Below are positions 24,101 through 36,000 of a DNA stretch of 64,000 nt, piece after piece. The stretch is from Acridotheres tristis (lineage: Eukaryota; Chordata; Aves; Passeriformes; Sturnidae), in NCBI GenBank assembly GCA_037013685.1, contig CM072886.1:90756422-90820421 (forward strand), written 5' to 3'. Position 1 is the stretch's first letter. Every line of letters starts with the position of its first letter. The position numbers were made by a program, and so were the translations under genes. Under the pieces are notes generated by a model. It worked only from the letters and a program-made list of their open reading frames with translations. It searched no databases and was not told where the DNA came from.

Positions 24101-26345
24101 AAGCAGCCACTGCCAGATGAGGAGCCACCATCCACAAGGAAACACCAGCTGAGCACACACACCTGGCCACCGTGGGGACATCCTCATCAACAGATGTCAT
24201 TCACCTACCGAGGAATCACTTCCATGATGGGAAAAAACAAGGACTCAGGTGACCAAGCAGCAGAAGTTACTTCTGAATTTGCTCTCACTTTTTTGGCATT
24301 CCCTTGCCTGTTTGACAGGTCTTTTAGATATGTGCAATGACCACTTGGAACCTGCCAGCCTGGGTGCCCACCTTCCCCTTGTTGTTTATCTACATCTCAC
24401 TAAAGCAACTCATTCAGCAAGCTGTTACACTAAGCATAAAAACAAGCAAATTATACAGCAGATAAAATGCCAAGCTCATCTTGCACTGCCAGCTCCATTT
24501 GGGGGAAAAAAAAGTGATGAAGTCTGCATGCATATAATCACAATAATTAGACACTTGTAACCAGCTGAACATCAGCATGCATGCTGAAATTAAAATTGCC
24601 CAGTTTGAAAAACTAAGAGGGCAGGATCTGTGCAGTCCCATCTTATAGAAGAGGGAGGAAGTATTTTTTGGCTAATTCAGCTCCTTCTCAATGAAAACCC
24701 TAGAGTATTTACCATTTATCACTCACTAGAGAAGGTCCATTGAGTTTGTTGTACACTGCCATGCTCATCGTAAATAATGTTTTAAGTTGAGGAATTTAAA
24801 ACTTGGCTGTGGGTGGCCAGACCTACATTTGAACAATTAATAGTGCTGTGCAGTTGCAGTTTGGATTTTTTAATATTTGATTCTCCTGCTAGCATTAAAA
24901 ATACCCCATTTCTAGCACTGTCAGTGCTAGTCTTTTTTAAACACATATTGTGTAGCTACTCACTGAGAAAGCCACTTCACAAAAGTCTTTGTGAGTTTAG
25001 ATGAAAACCCTACTAATTGCTTGGTGTTTGTTTTAAGTGTTCTCAGAATTAGTAGGTCAACAAATCTGTAAATCCAGCATAGAATCAATCTTCAGTATTG
25101 GTACTTGTCACATAAGATAATCCCTTTAAAACCAGCCTGATCATCCTGGAGACACTATTGCTAACTTCAAGCATCAAAGTAACTCCCAATCAAAGGATAA
25201 AGTTCAAAATTGGAAACCCACGCTTTTCAAAATTTCCATCTTTTATTGTTTTTTCAAACTGTATGTCTTAATCTTCCCTTTTACCCACTAAAGCAATGAC
25301 TTCATTTTAAGATTATTGCTTACTTATTGCAAAGACAAAATAGCAAACAAAAATTTGTTCAGTTTAGGACAAGGCAGTCACTAATTTTCTGTGGACATGT
25401 CAGCCAAGTTATCCTGCAGTGGGAACTAGAAGTAAAGCTAACAGTAATCTCGACTCACATTAAAAAAAGATAAAAATCCTTTTTCGCTTTTTGTTTTCGT
25501 ACTTTTTTTTTCCATCCCACATTATCACAATGTCTTGAACCTACATATTTTTAAACCCACAGACTACAAATGCCATAAATTTTACATAACCTATAGGGAG
25601 CCCACTTCTCCATTCACTGAGATTTTGCAAGATACCTGTTTGATATAATTTCTTTCCTACTGATTTCTGTAATAGCAAATCAGCAAAAGGCACAGAATAA
25701 CAAGAAGAGATTATGGGGATATAACTTTCTTTTGGAACTGTATGTTTCACATTGTCATACTTAACCGGGTAAACATAGAACAAATTAAGTCTTTATGAAG
25801 GAGACTGAAAAAATGCATGAATTCTGTTGCATGAGTAGCACCGGGTTCAAAAGTAATAAGACATGATTGGAATTATTCTAGTTGTTCTTGCTCTACTGTA
25901 ATCAACTCAAGTACATAATTGGTGCAACAAGAAACAAAAACCTACCACGAGAATAAGAGAATCATAACGTTTTTAGAATGTAATTAGTGCCTTGTTTGAT
26001 AAAGCAAAATGAAAATGATAACTCATTATTACTTATGATAGGTATTAATAATTTTATCCTCTGATGACTTTTCTCCATACTCCTATAAAGCTCAGCATTA
26101 ATAAAACAGAGATAGAGCAAAAAGCTCTTCACATGTTATTAGATAATTCTGAGATATGTTTTGGGTGCGACAATGTGGCTTCCTCCAAACATTTACCATT
26201 TAAATTCCTTTTTAAAAGGGGGAAATTTTCCTAAGGTATTTTAAAGAAACTTCCCCCACAGCCAGTTTTATTCTTAAGAAGTTCTTGATACAGATCTTCA
26301 TTCAGATACTGTTTTGTACTCTTCTAGAAGTCATCTACTTCATAT
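18124..26345. other. Mostly non-coding, with two weak exon candidates
   Basis: AT-rich sequence. The better candidate is at 21674-21702 on the minus strand: acceptor TTTTCCACAG, donor TTGG|GTAAGT, nine codons LNVMAEDSW. Another at about 25641-25671 has a fine acceptor and CAG|GTATCT. Neither joins the rest with certainty. No repeat family or RNA gene is apparent. Confidence 0.35.
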
Positions 26346-26351
26346 TTTATT
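26346..26351 (-). terminator. Candidate polyadenylation signal (AATAAA)
   Basis: AATAAA on the minus strand, about 135 nt downstream of the stop of the candidate terminal exon at 26484-26515. The spacing suits a short 3' UTR. AATAAA is common in AT-rich DNA, so it is only supportive. Confidence 0.35.
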
Positions 26352-26483
26352 ACAGTTTTTATGAGAAATTGCAAAGAAGCAGTTTGTGAGACCAGATTCT
26401 CTCCTACAGTGTAGAAAGAGAATTTCCACATACAGAGATGATAAGTCAAGCTGAAATACTCAAAATACAATTGCAAACAATAA

Positions 26484-26515
26484 TTATTTAATAAATCCTG
26501 GGGGTCTTCCATTTG
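26484..26515 (-). CDS. Candidate terminal exon of a second gene
   Basis: The acceptor is excellent (CTTTACTTCTCGCTTTTCAG). In the phase set by the exon at 26703-26799 it reads NGRPPGFIK and stops at 26484-26486, with AATAAA following at 26346. In another phase the same acceptor opens a longer frame (QMEDPQDLLNN...) that would end at a GTATGT donor, so an internal exon is the alternative. Confidence 0.33.
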
Positions 26516-26702
26516 CTGAAAAGCGAGAAGTAAAGCAGAGAATTCCCTGACGAAGAAACTGGAGTACCTTGTGTATTTACTAACAGACTGCTGAGGCCTG
26601 CAGCTCTTCTTGTTAGGATTCACGTAGCACTTCTAAAGGCTTGGCCACCAAAACAACACATATGCAGAGATACATCAGTGTTAGAGATCCTAACCAACTT
26701 AC

Positions 26703-26799
26703 TGAGGGTAAAGGCAACTGGTTTTGAAATTGAAAATAGCTGTTCATCCTTGGCCAGCCAAGAAATGGGTGAATGTGGTGTGTACATCATAAGCAGTTG
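26703..26799 (-). CDS. Coding exon of a second gene
   Basis: The donor CCTCA|GTAAGT is strong. Thirty-two codons read QLLMMYTPHSPISWLAKDEQ then LFSISKPVAFTL; the frame stays open further upstream, so the start is set by the acceptor CTTCTGTAAAG. Phase 0 in, phase 1 out. It joins in phase with the exon at 26949-27001 and with the candidate terminal exon. The product is not recognised. Confidence 0.48.
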
Positions 26800-26948
26800 C
26801 TTTACAGAAGGATGCAAGATCCAATGCCCCACAGCACATGTCATGGCCAGGAAAAAGCCATTAGGAGCCACAGTGGCCTTTCCCACCCTGCAGCCCCATC
26901 AGGCTGTTATTCCTGATGCACACATCTCTGTAAGGCAGCAGCTCTCAC

Positions 26949-27001
26949 CAAGGCTTGTGACACCTTCCCTTCTTCATGCAGCTTGTGTACACAATGAGAT
27001 C
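26949..27001 (-). CDS. Candidate coding exon of a second gene
   Basis: The acceptor is TGTTTTTTCCTGACGTGTTAG and the donor is CTTG|GTGAGA, both good. Seventeen codons, SHCVHKLHEEGKVSQAL, enter in phase 1 and exit in phase 0, and run on naturally into QLLMMY of the next exon across a 149-nt intron. A second frame is also open (DLIVYTSCMKKGRC). Confidence 0.4.
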
Positions 27002-29979
27002 CTAACACGTCAGGAAAAAACAGCATAAAGCCAATGGCTACACACATGCAGCAAACAAAAACTTCATGCTAGTGAAGCAGCTGTGTGACACCCAGGCATC
27101 AGACCTATTCCTCAGCCATCCAGCAAACAGGATAAGGACAGACATCACAGATGCTCTAAGTTTGTCAACAGCTTCAGTGGCCCTGGGAAACTACTCCAGA
27201 CACAAATGTTCAAAAGAAGCTATAAAATATCCATCAGGATACCCCAGGCTGGGACAGTTCTTTCTTTCATGAGAGTTTATTTTCCTGGCTTGTCAAAAGG
27301 CACCTCAAGCTGTCTGACCCCTGCCAGAGTGTAAAGCTAACAGGCAAAGTCCTCTGGAGTTTCTCTTTAGAAGTCACCTGGGAAAACCCCAGAACACCTA
27401 CTTTTCCCTAGGTTTATGTTATGCCTCAGAAACAGTTTTGCTGACACAAAGCAGTTTTGTGCAAATTTACGGCTCTGAAAACACCAAAATCCTCTGAAAC
27501 AGTCAGAAAAAAAAAAAAACCTCTTGCTATATACTGCTTTTTATCACCATCAATAGCCCAGAATAGAGAAACACTTAAGCAAAACTTAGGCAATGTTTGA
27601 TGCTTCCTAGCATCAAGCAATCCATGGAGGAACCCCACTGCCAGATCACCTGGCACACCTTTATTAGCCATTCAAAAGTAACTAAATAGACATGTTCAAA
27701 CGTTTCTATCACTTCAGAGAACAAATGCTTTCTTTCAAATCTTTTTCCATGCCCCGGAAAAAGTTTGCTCAATGACAGATTATCAATTATTAACTAAGAC
27801 TTAAGACTGATAATGTTCAGATAATAACTGCCTAGGAAGAAAAAAATTACCCCAAGCAAACATTACTTGCAAAGACACCAAGAATAAACCTGAAACAACT
27901 CATACAGCACAACTAAATCTCTAGCCATAAAGATTTTTACAATTAAAAAAAAAAAAAACCAAGAAAAAAATCCTGTAAATTCTTTAACTCTTTCCAGAGA
28001 AGCCCCTTGAACACATAACCCTATGCTGAAATACAGATACTGCTTAAATAGCAACCTACTTTGCTGAAATAGTGCCCAGGTAATTTATAAAGAATTTATG
28101 CTGTATTATATAAATGACTGTCTAACATAAAAGGTATGTACTTCACTAGACACCCAGGCTTCCTGTGTTCAGACCTAAAAGAGATACCTGCATCTGTTTA
28201 AGAAACATTAGCATACAGTGAACTTGCCAGTGATTACAAAGTCTGCAAGTTATTTGCACCCCATGTGGTCACATACTTTTAGTCTGAGATTTAAGGAAAA
28301 GAAACAGAGGAGGGACATGTAGCACAATGCAAACTTGTTCAGGAACTTTCTCTTATATCAGTATAGAAAACAGTCAAAAACAACCTTCAAAGAAATGGAA
28401 GAGGTCAACTAAAGGCCATTTTACCATTGGCAGGAATAACAGGCAGCAGGCCTGAAAACCAAAGAAATGTCTTTAAAGTCCTGTCCAATTTTCTATTCAG
28501 CCAGTTCACCTGGTTTTCGAGCTCCCATAAATCATTCCTCAACACTACTGCTTGCTTAAAAAAACCCAGAAATTAAAAGTTAACCTAGGCCATGTGGGAA
28601 AGTGTACCATCAGTCAGTGAAAAAACACTTTTGATCCAATGCCACCATTCCCAAGAAAAACCTGCAACACTTGGCAGAAATGCAACGTTAGACTTATGCT
28701 TTCAATGTAGGGCCTGAAAAAGCAGGAATCTTGCCTCAAAAAGGCACTTAAACAGCAGAAAAACAAGTCTAAGAATTAGTGATTTAAAGAATAATTTCTA
28801 TTTAAATAAACCACTATTTCAATAAACTCCCAATGTACTTAGCAATATATTTCCTAATTATTTTTAAGCTATCAGCATGGTTACTTCATGAGCTCCAACA
28901 GCTTGCCACCAAGTGTACAAAACTGTAATACAGGGAGGCAAGGAAGGTGATTTCCACCCTATCCTGTGCAGCCAGGGAGATTATGTAGTTCTTGCTATTG
29001 ACCACCTGCTTTAAAAAGAAGCGTCCCTCTTCATTATCTCTTTTTCCACTTCAGTACCAAGGGCTACCTCATAGTTTGACTCCTCCCTGTTTAACTCTTC
29101 CCCATAAGACCTCTCTAATAAAGGTCTAATCCAGAAGACTATGGGCTCTCCACAAAGTATGTCCACACAGAGTCAGGCAGTTCACCCCAGGTCAGATGAG
29201 TGGCAGGTAAGAATAGACACTATCCAAACCTGAACAAATACAAGTCAATCATCATTTCTACTTCAGGATTCAAGATTAAGCCTTTCTGGAGGTATGGCCA
29301 TCCTCACCAAATGCAGCTGTCACTTAGATGTACTTAAAAGGGCTGATTTTACTCTGAGGGATTCAAATGTAAGTCATTTGCTCTTATTACTACAGTGAGC
29401 AATTTTCTAGGAACTAGAAGCACGGCAGACATTTATAGTAAAATCAACTTGACTGAAATTCTACTTGGTGTGCTTCTTTTAGCACTCTGGCTACTTGGTT
29501 GTGGAAATTAAAGATTTAAATAATATGGCACATTTAAGAAAAATTTAAAGAGTCTAGAAAGGCTATAGAGGAATGTGTAAGAAGCATACACTTTCCAAAA
29601 TAAACTGTAACAATTGTACACTGAAGCTCTTCACAGTAGCTCCCTCCTTTACTTAGCTTTGTATCATATAATCTGTATAGGCATTTGCAGTAGGATTTTG
29701 CTGTTTGATAGCCTACATCTGCACCCATTTCTCCCTTCAAAACAACATGAGAACAGGGGTCCAGAGCAGAAGAATGCCTATGCCCAGTGCAACATCCAGG
29801 AGCTGTCCCAACAGCCAATCCTTCCCCTGCCACCTCTGCATCTCTCCCTGACACCCCAAAGCCTGCCAGGCTGAAAATGTTCTCAGCCCTACTTGTTTCA
29901 CTCTGTTCTTGCAGCTTTCAAATAACAGACACTGGGTGCTACTGAAAAGAGTATGAAAAATAATAACAGGAAGCAGGAT
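27002..29979. other. Non-coding stretch
   Basis: One tempting 23-nt exon at 27471-27493 (minus) follows a T13-containing acceptor and precedes GTAAAT; it is too short to judge. An A14 run lies near 27945-27958. Nothing else is supported. Confidence 0.4.
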
Positions 29980-30448
29980 TGTCCTAGGTTACAATGTATT
30001 CTGTCACCATCAGTTGAAACCACGTTGGGCAGTGTTCTTTATCTTTTCCACAATCCATCCTTCCTCCATGAAGATATCGTCTGTTAATGGGCCATTGAGT
30101 CTCACTGCATGACTGATAAAATTACATCATCCCACTGGGAGATGCTCCAGCCAGGGGGAAGAGCCAAGCCTTTCCTACCTAGATCAAAACTGAGATTTGG
30201 AACACCAAAGCAGCCCTTACCTAGACAACAGCAACCAGACCTTTCTACAGGATCACTACTTCAACAAGACCACTTCATCTGGACTCCTGCCATCACCCTG
30301 ACTGACATGGTGTCAGGTTGTATTCTGACTCTGTCAATGGTTTTCTTTCGTACTACTGCATGTATTTATTTTTTTCTTTTTTTTTTTTCCTATTAAATTG
30401 TATTTCTGACTTGGAGTCTCTCACTGGTTTTGTTTTCAAACCAGCACA
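29980..30448 (+). mobile_element. Avian ERVL-class LTR remnant (probable solo LTR)
   Basis: The stretch reads like LTRs common in neoavian, especially passerine, genomes, which I recall from general familiarity and not from a search. Recognisable blocks are a purine-rich GGGAGATGCTCCAGCCAGGG, a GGTGTCAGGTTGTATTCTGA block followed by a T-rich U3/R region, an ATTAAA signal at 30392-30397 and a TCTCTCACTGGTTTTG end. The element runs TG...CA. The flanking pentamers (AGGAT and TTGAT) match only in part, so ends are approximate. There is no gag or pol nearby, so it is a solo or isolated LTR. Its AT-rich tail also supplies a minus-strand AATAAA. Confidence 0.6.
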
Positions 30449-31992
30449 TTGATGTATAAGAAAAGTGACTGGCCCATTTACAAAATATTCTTTCCTCACA
30501 AATGTGAGGTCAAAATGATTCAATAATGTTTATAAGGAACTTCCTTCATAAATATAATAGAAATTAATAGAAAGGTTTATATCTTTATCCCAAAGGATAG
30601 GAGAAAAATCACCAGCATAGTTAATTACAAAAGGGAAAAACTCCCTTACTCCAGGGTAACCACAGATTTGGAATGAATGCTGTTAGAGAGCCAAGGAATA
30701 GGAATTATCTAACGCAGATGGACATCAACCACTGCACAAGCCTGACACTTCCAAGAAAACTTGTCTGTCAAGAAAAGCCTTGGATAGGCTCTGAAAACTT
30801 AAGCAACAAAATCACTTTACTTTCTCAGCAAATGGCACATATTTTCACATATTTTCAAACCAAACACCCCCCCAGCCACAAACCTTGAACTAAAAAGCCA
30901 CCAGTATTTAATACAGCATCACTTATTGACCCCGTAATATATCAATCAACATTTTATGGAACAATTTTTAAAGCCAATGATTAGTTGACAAAACGTGGAA
31001 TAATATTGGAAGGAGTAAGATGAATGTGTCTTTATAAACAGACCATGAAAATCTGCTTGTAGATAGGGCCAGGAACTTATAGATAAGGCAGTAACTGAAG
31101 AAACTATCAGTTCTAGAAAACGTTACTAATTGACACAGACTACTGCTCAGCCAAGGCCATGTAAAATTCCTCAACTTGGAGAAAAAGAACAAAGACTTAA
31201 TGGAATTATGAATAGGTTTTTTTTCTTTCTCTTAAATAACAAAAGGGGGGTACATGTTAGAGAGGGGCATAGAGTAGGCAGTTCAGGAAGTCTGTATCTT
31301 TTGAGTACCTCAGCCATTAATGTGAATCCTACTTTGAATTCCACAAAATCCTTTAATTGTGACTTATAGAAACACTTTACTCCGATTAAAATTTTAAATT
31401 TTTATGGTACACTAACACTTAAAGTGACTAATATCGTTGTGTCCTCTGTATGGCATAAATTCATTGAGACTTTGAGAAAAGGTTTCTATTATTAAAAAAA
31501 TATTCATGTGATATTTAAAAGACTTAAAGTAATGGCTAATAATGTAGCAATATGAAAAAGACAATAGAGCACATTACATAGATGTCTTTCCCATATAGCT
31601 CAGAAATACTTTACTGAATTTAAGTTTGGCTTTTTAAGGAATGCTAAGTGTCACTGGATTTATCATGTACAAACGAGGAAAGGCTGGTTCTCAAAGCTAA
31701 CAACTTGGATGTCAGATTTGTGAATGAACTGTTAAAGACAAGAAAAAGTAGATGATGAATGGCAGTACTCTAAGTAGTAAACCTCAGGATGAGGAATATT
31801 CACAGCAAACCAGCCAAAGCTCATTCCTGTGCCATTCACAGCCTTCAGCTTGTACCAGCGAATATTACAGGCACCAGAGAGTTTGCTGGAGAGATAACAG
31901 GCAGTAAGGGTTTGGGGTCTTACACTGCACATATTTACATGGGTTATTTTACTCTTCCAGAAAACATGAGTGGAGGAGTTACTAAGTGGATT
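30449..31992. other. Non-coding stretch
   Basis: AT-rich with no supported exon. If the open frame at 31993-32106 is a terminal exon, this would be its 3' UTR, with the nearest AATAAA at 30365-30370 inside the LTR. Confidence 0.3.
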
Positions 31993-32106
31993 TCAGCTCA
32001 TTATGGAATGTTTATCTTGGGTTTGTTCAGAGAGGTATTCAAAGACTTTGCTGAAGTTGATAAAATGCCTGATGGCCACCTCAAAGGCCAGCCTTTCCCC
32101 GCTGAA
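31993..32106 (-). CDS. Possible terminal exon (minus); competes with a plus-strand exon reading
   Basis: After an excellent acceptor (CAACAAACACCCTTACTCAG) 37 codons are open and end in TGA. They read FSGERLAFEVAIRHFINFSK then VFEYLSEQTQDKHSIMS, with GC-rich third positions and retained CpG. The same DNA on the plus strand (32031-32110) forms an internal exon with acceptor GGGTTTGTTCAG, donor CTGA|GTAAGG and 26 open codons (EVFKDFAEVDKMPDGHLKGQ). Only one is likely real. INFSKVF faintly recalls the DFSKAF motif of non-LTR reverse transcriptases but the context does not fit. Confidence 0.33.
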   Translation of the reverse strand, partial: FSGERLAFEVAIRHFINFSKVFEYLSEQTQDKHSIMS

Positions 32107-32110
32107 CTGA

Positions 32111-33043
32111 GTAAGGGTGTTTGTTGGGATGAGGCACAAGAGCTGAACAGAGAATGCATTTAGACCAGCCCAAAGGAAACCTCCGACTCCCGGGCAGCAG
32201 GGAAGGGGCAAAGCACAAAGCAGCAGCAGCGAGTTCAGCAGCACGGGCTGCCTGCAAGGCTCAGTCCCTGCTGCCCAGCCTCCTCTGACCCAGAGGGGCA
32301 GCAAGAGCTGTGCCTGCCCCGCTCCTCAGCCAGTCCCAACACTTTTCTGTGGTTCAGGGGCTCTCACAGGCAGGCACCCAAGCCTGCTGAACCAGTGTCA
32401 CCATACACACAAGGCTGGAGCTCAAACCGTAAACTTGGTACAAACCCATCAGCCAATTACTCCATGGCAGCTGGAGCACAGGCCTCCATTTTTCTCTCTT
32501 TTGTCCTTCTTAGCCCAGGCTCCTGGGTCTGGATTCCTAGACTGTGGTCATTGCTTCCAGCCAATCTTTAGACTCTCAGCAAATAAAAAGGAAGCAAGAT
32601 TGAGGCAGCAGGCCTGCTAGCATATGAATGGAGCTGGGAAGACTTCCCCAACCTATGTTTTAGCTTGTGTTACATGTGCAGCTTTTATGTCCTATAACTA
32701 CTTTTCCTCACTTTCGGATTGCTCCCTCTCACATTCTTGTCTTCTGTAGCAATACTTGACTGCCATTTGCCTTGACTGAGGCATTACTGCTGCAGAAACA
32801 ATTTCATTATTCTAAGAAGAATGTTCTGCTTTGTCAAACAAGTTGAAGATTAACCTAAGGAAAAAAAAACCACTTATGTTGTAACTCATCACAGCACAAA
32901 TTCTTCTATGAAGGTGTAATATTACTACTGCCTCATTTCAATAGCAAGCTTTGTTTAACTTGGTGTATGTTTCCTTTTGCTCAAAAACAAAAACACCCCA
33001 ACTGCAGTGCTGCATACAATTTTGCAGCTTGTCAATGCCAAAA

Positions 33044-33074
<31 letters not shown>

Positions 33075-36000
33075 TATAACTATGTCATTAGTGTAAGCTT
33101 TTTGTTCTATTGCTTTATTCTGGCTTCAAAACAGGAGATTAAAGTTTTGGTGAGCAATACCACCAGTCACATAATCCTCCAAAGCCCTGGATCTGCTGCT
33201 GCTGCTCCTACTCCTATGGTATACTAAGCCTTCTGTGTTCTGGATCAAACCTTCAAACTCTTTACTGAACAGGCACCAAGGAGTGTGCCTGCCTAAATCC
33301 ACAAGATGTTATGTTCTCAAAAAGGAGGGAAGAGGTAACAGAATTCTAGACCCTCCAGAGAGAAGCAGCAGCACCCTCTGAGAGCCAAAGCACTTTGAGC
33401 AGGAGGTGCTTTGTAGAATTCTCACATAAAAACCTATTCCTGGAGAGCATTTGGCTGCCTTAACCTTGAAGTAACTTGCATACACTTTCAACTTTTGGCT
33501 ATGCATCTATGGCTATTTTTTCTTCATGAATGCCTCTGTGTCTTAAGGAAAGTATTTATGCATGTAATGCTTTCCTCTGGAGGAAATAACTCTAGGTTAG
33601 ATAAACAATTAATGGGATGTTTTCGTTACAAGTACAGTACCAGTCATGTCAGAAAATATGATGTAATTGTTTAGTTATACTTTCCAGATACTAAAGTACA
33701 GATTACTAGCATCTAAAAAACAACTTGAAAACATCAGTCTACAACACTTCTCTTTAACTAACACTTGCTGAATGGAGGGGGGGAGAGGGGTGGGGAAAAA
33801 AAAAATCACTTTTCCCCCAAATTTCTTGGAACCATTTAAAACTAGTTTATAAGAGTCATTTTTCTTTGTGAAGATTTAAATCTCTCCAATGCTGTAGTTT
33901 TCAAACCACCTCACAGACCTATGGCCAGTTTTCTAAGATCTCCACCACCATTGGTCACATAGCACACGGACAGGATGCTAAGCACCTTGATTTTGTGTTC
34001 TGCAAAACCACAACACTTTGTACCTTTACCAAGTGCTTTACAAACTGATTAACTACTTATGGACCAAATCCTAGAAGACATTGAATTGCGGGTTTTATTT
34101 TACATATAGCACATACATATAAATACACACATAATTCTAAGCTCAATGTATTCTTAGTCCAGGCAGTCATATATGCACACATTTGGGACCCAAACATGTA
34201 AAAGTGTGCTTTACTATGGACAGGCAGTCTTCTCTGAAAACACAACACTTTTTACAGCGGCTCATCACCAGAGCCAAGGATGGGAAGTGAGCACTGCTGC
34301 TCCAGCAAAAACTACCAACCAATCTGTGAAGTTGGGATGGCCATGAACAGCCACAGTGGGAGAGCAGAAACTCCTTGTGTTAGGAGTGGGCACCCACACT
34401 CATTTTGTTCCAACATGTCATGTTTTCTGCATTCATCTTTACCTCTCCCTGCAGGGCTGAACAAGCCACTCCTGCCATAGGACACAACTAACTTCCCATT
34501 CTCTCAAGAACTCTGCTAATTTAAGCACACTGTAAATAATTTATGCCATAGATAGTTGTTGCCCATAAGCCATCAGCTCCTCCTATTGCTTTGGAGTCTA
34601 CAGCATTTCTACTGAAGTACTCTAAGCAGTTATTACAATCCAGCCTCTCAACTGAATAAATACAACTTGATTATGTTAATAATGAGAAAGTGCTGTCCTC
34701 CTTGGGAAGCCTTTCCCTAAGAGTTCATGCAAGATTAAAGGTGAGTTTCGTCTGAGCCCAGAGCACTGGAGAGCACATGGCTAGGAGGAGGCAGGGAACC
34801 TGCAGGAAAGTGGCTGCAGCCCAGCCCAGGCACTTGGAGCAGTCAGGGAGCAGCAACCCACTCAAACCCTGGCAGCAGAGACACGCTGGCTGTTGACACC
34901 TTAGAGAGAGGCTTGCCGCTTATCAGATCCATGGAAACAGGAGAGTCCTCAGTCAGCCCATCCCAGACCCTGGTTTCTTTCCTCCAGTAACTAACAGGAC
35001 TCTTCTCTTCCTGCAACAACAGCCAGCATTATCAAAGCAGTTTTGATACTGGTTTCTGTGCCTGCAATACTTGCCAGTAAATAGTAAAATAGTAAATCCT
35101 GACAGCTGAAAACGGAGAGAAAATATCTTACCATAAGAAAAAAAATCAAGTAAGACCCTGACTATTTTATGGAACCAGATAAGGAGCTCCAGATAGCAAG
35201 GATTATGACATCAGTTCAAAATATGGAACTACCTCAGATACCCTCCTTTGTAACTGCACACAAGTCATTCATGGCTGTGCCACAAGTCTCACCTATGGCA
35301 CAGACACTCACATTTCCCCACCTCACAAAGGCTTTTGCAATCCCAAGACACAACTGATGTTTTCCAGTCCCATCTTCTACTGTCAGCCAGGCCCTGATGC
35401 CTGAATTCTCCCCTGCCAGCACATTCCTGAGCAAGTCATTCAACCTTTGTGTCATTGTTTACCTCCCAACAATACCCTGCACTGACTGATTTGATAAGGA
35501 AGTAGCAGCAGCCATAATATCACTCACTCTGGGTGGGATTCCTCTGCAAAACGGGGCAAGGAAATCACCTATCATGCAAAGGTAAAAAGAGGTAGGTCAT
35601 TCTACTTTGGATAATGCCATTTTATGACAACTGAGAGCTGACACTACAAAATTAATAAACACATTACTTTCACTTTAGTCACTGGACAATAAATTTATAA
35701 AGTATCTTGGAACTAGAGCAATGATATCACTTTCAGTCCTACTGTTTTAATGTTATATATAAAATGTCCTATTACTGACAAAATGAAGTACAAATGAACT
35801 GCTCAGTATGAACCACATTGTAAATGTGAAGAGATCATTATAAAGCAAATACAAGTTTATTTTCATTTGCTGAATTTTACATGCACTCCAAAAGAAACAT
35901 TTAACAGTGAGGCATCTGCAAAGATAACAATGTGAAAAACTGTACACATTTTTTGCCTAACAAAAACCCCCAGTATCTACAGATGAACAGGAGCCGAAAA

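Noticed and set aside
31993..32060. Reverse transcriptase motif (INFSKVF like DFSKAF) as a second CR1 copy
   Set aside because: Only about five positions agree and the flanking sequence does not match CR1 ORF2.
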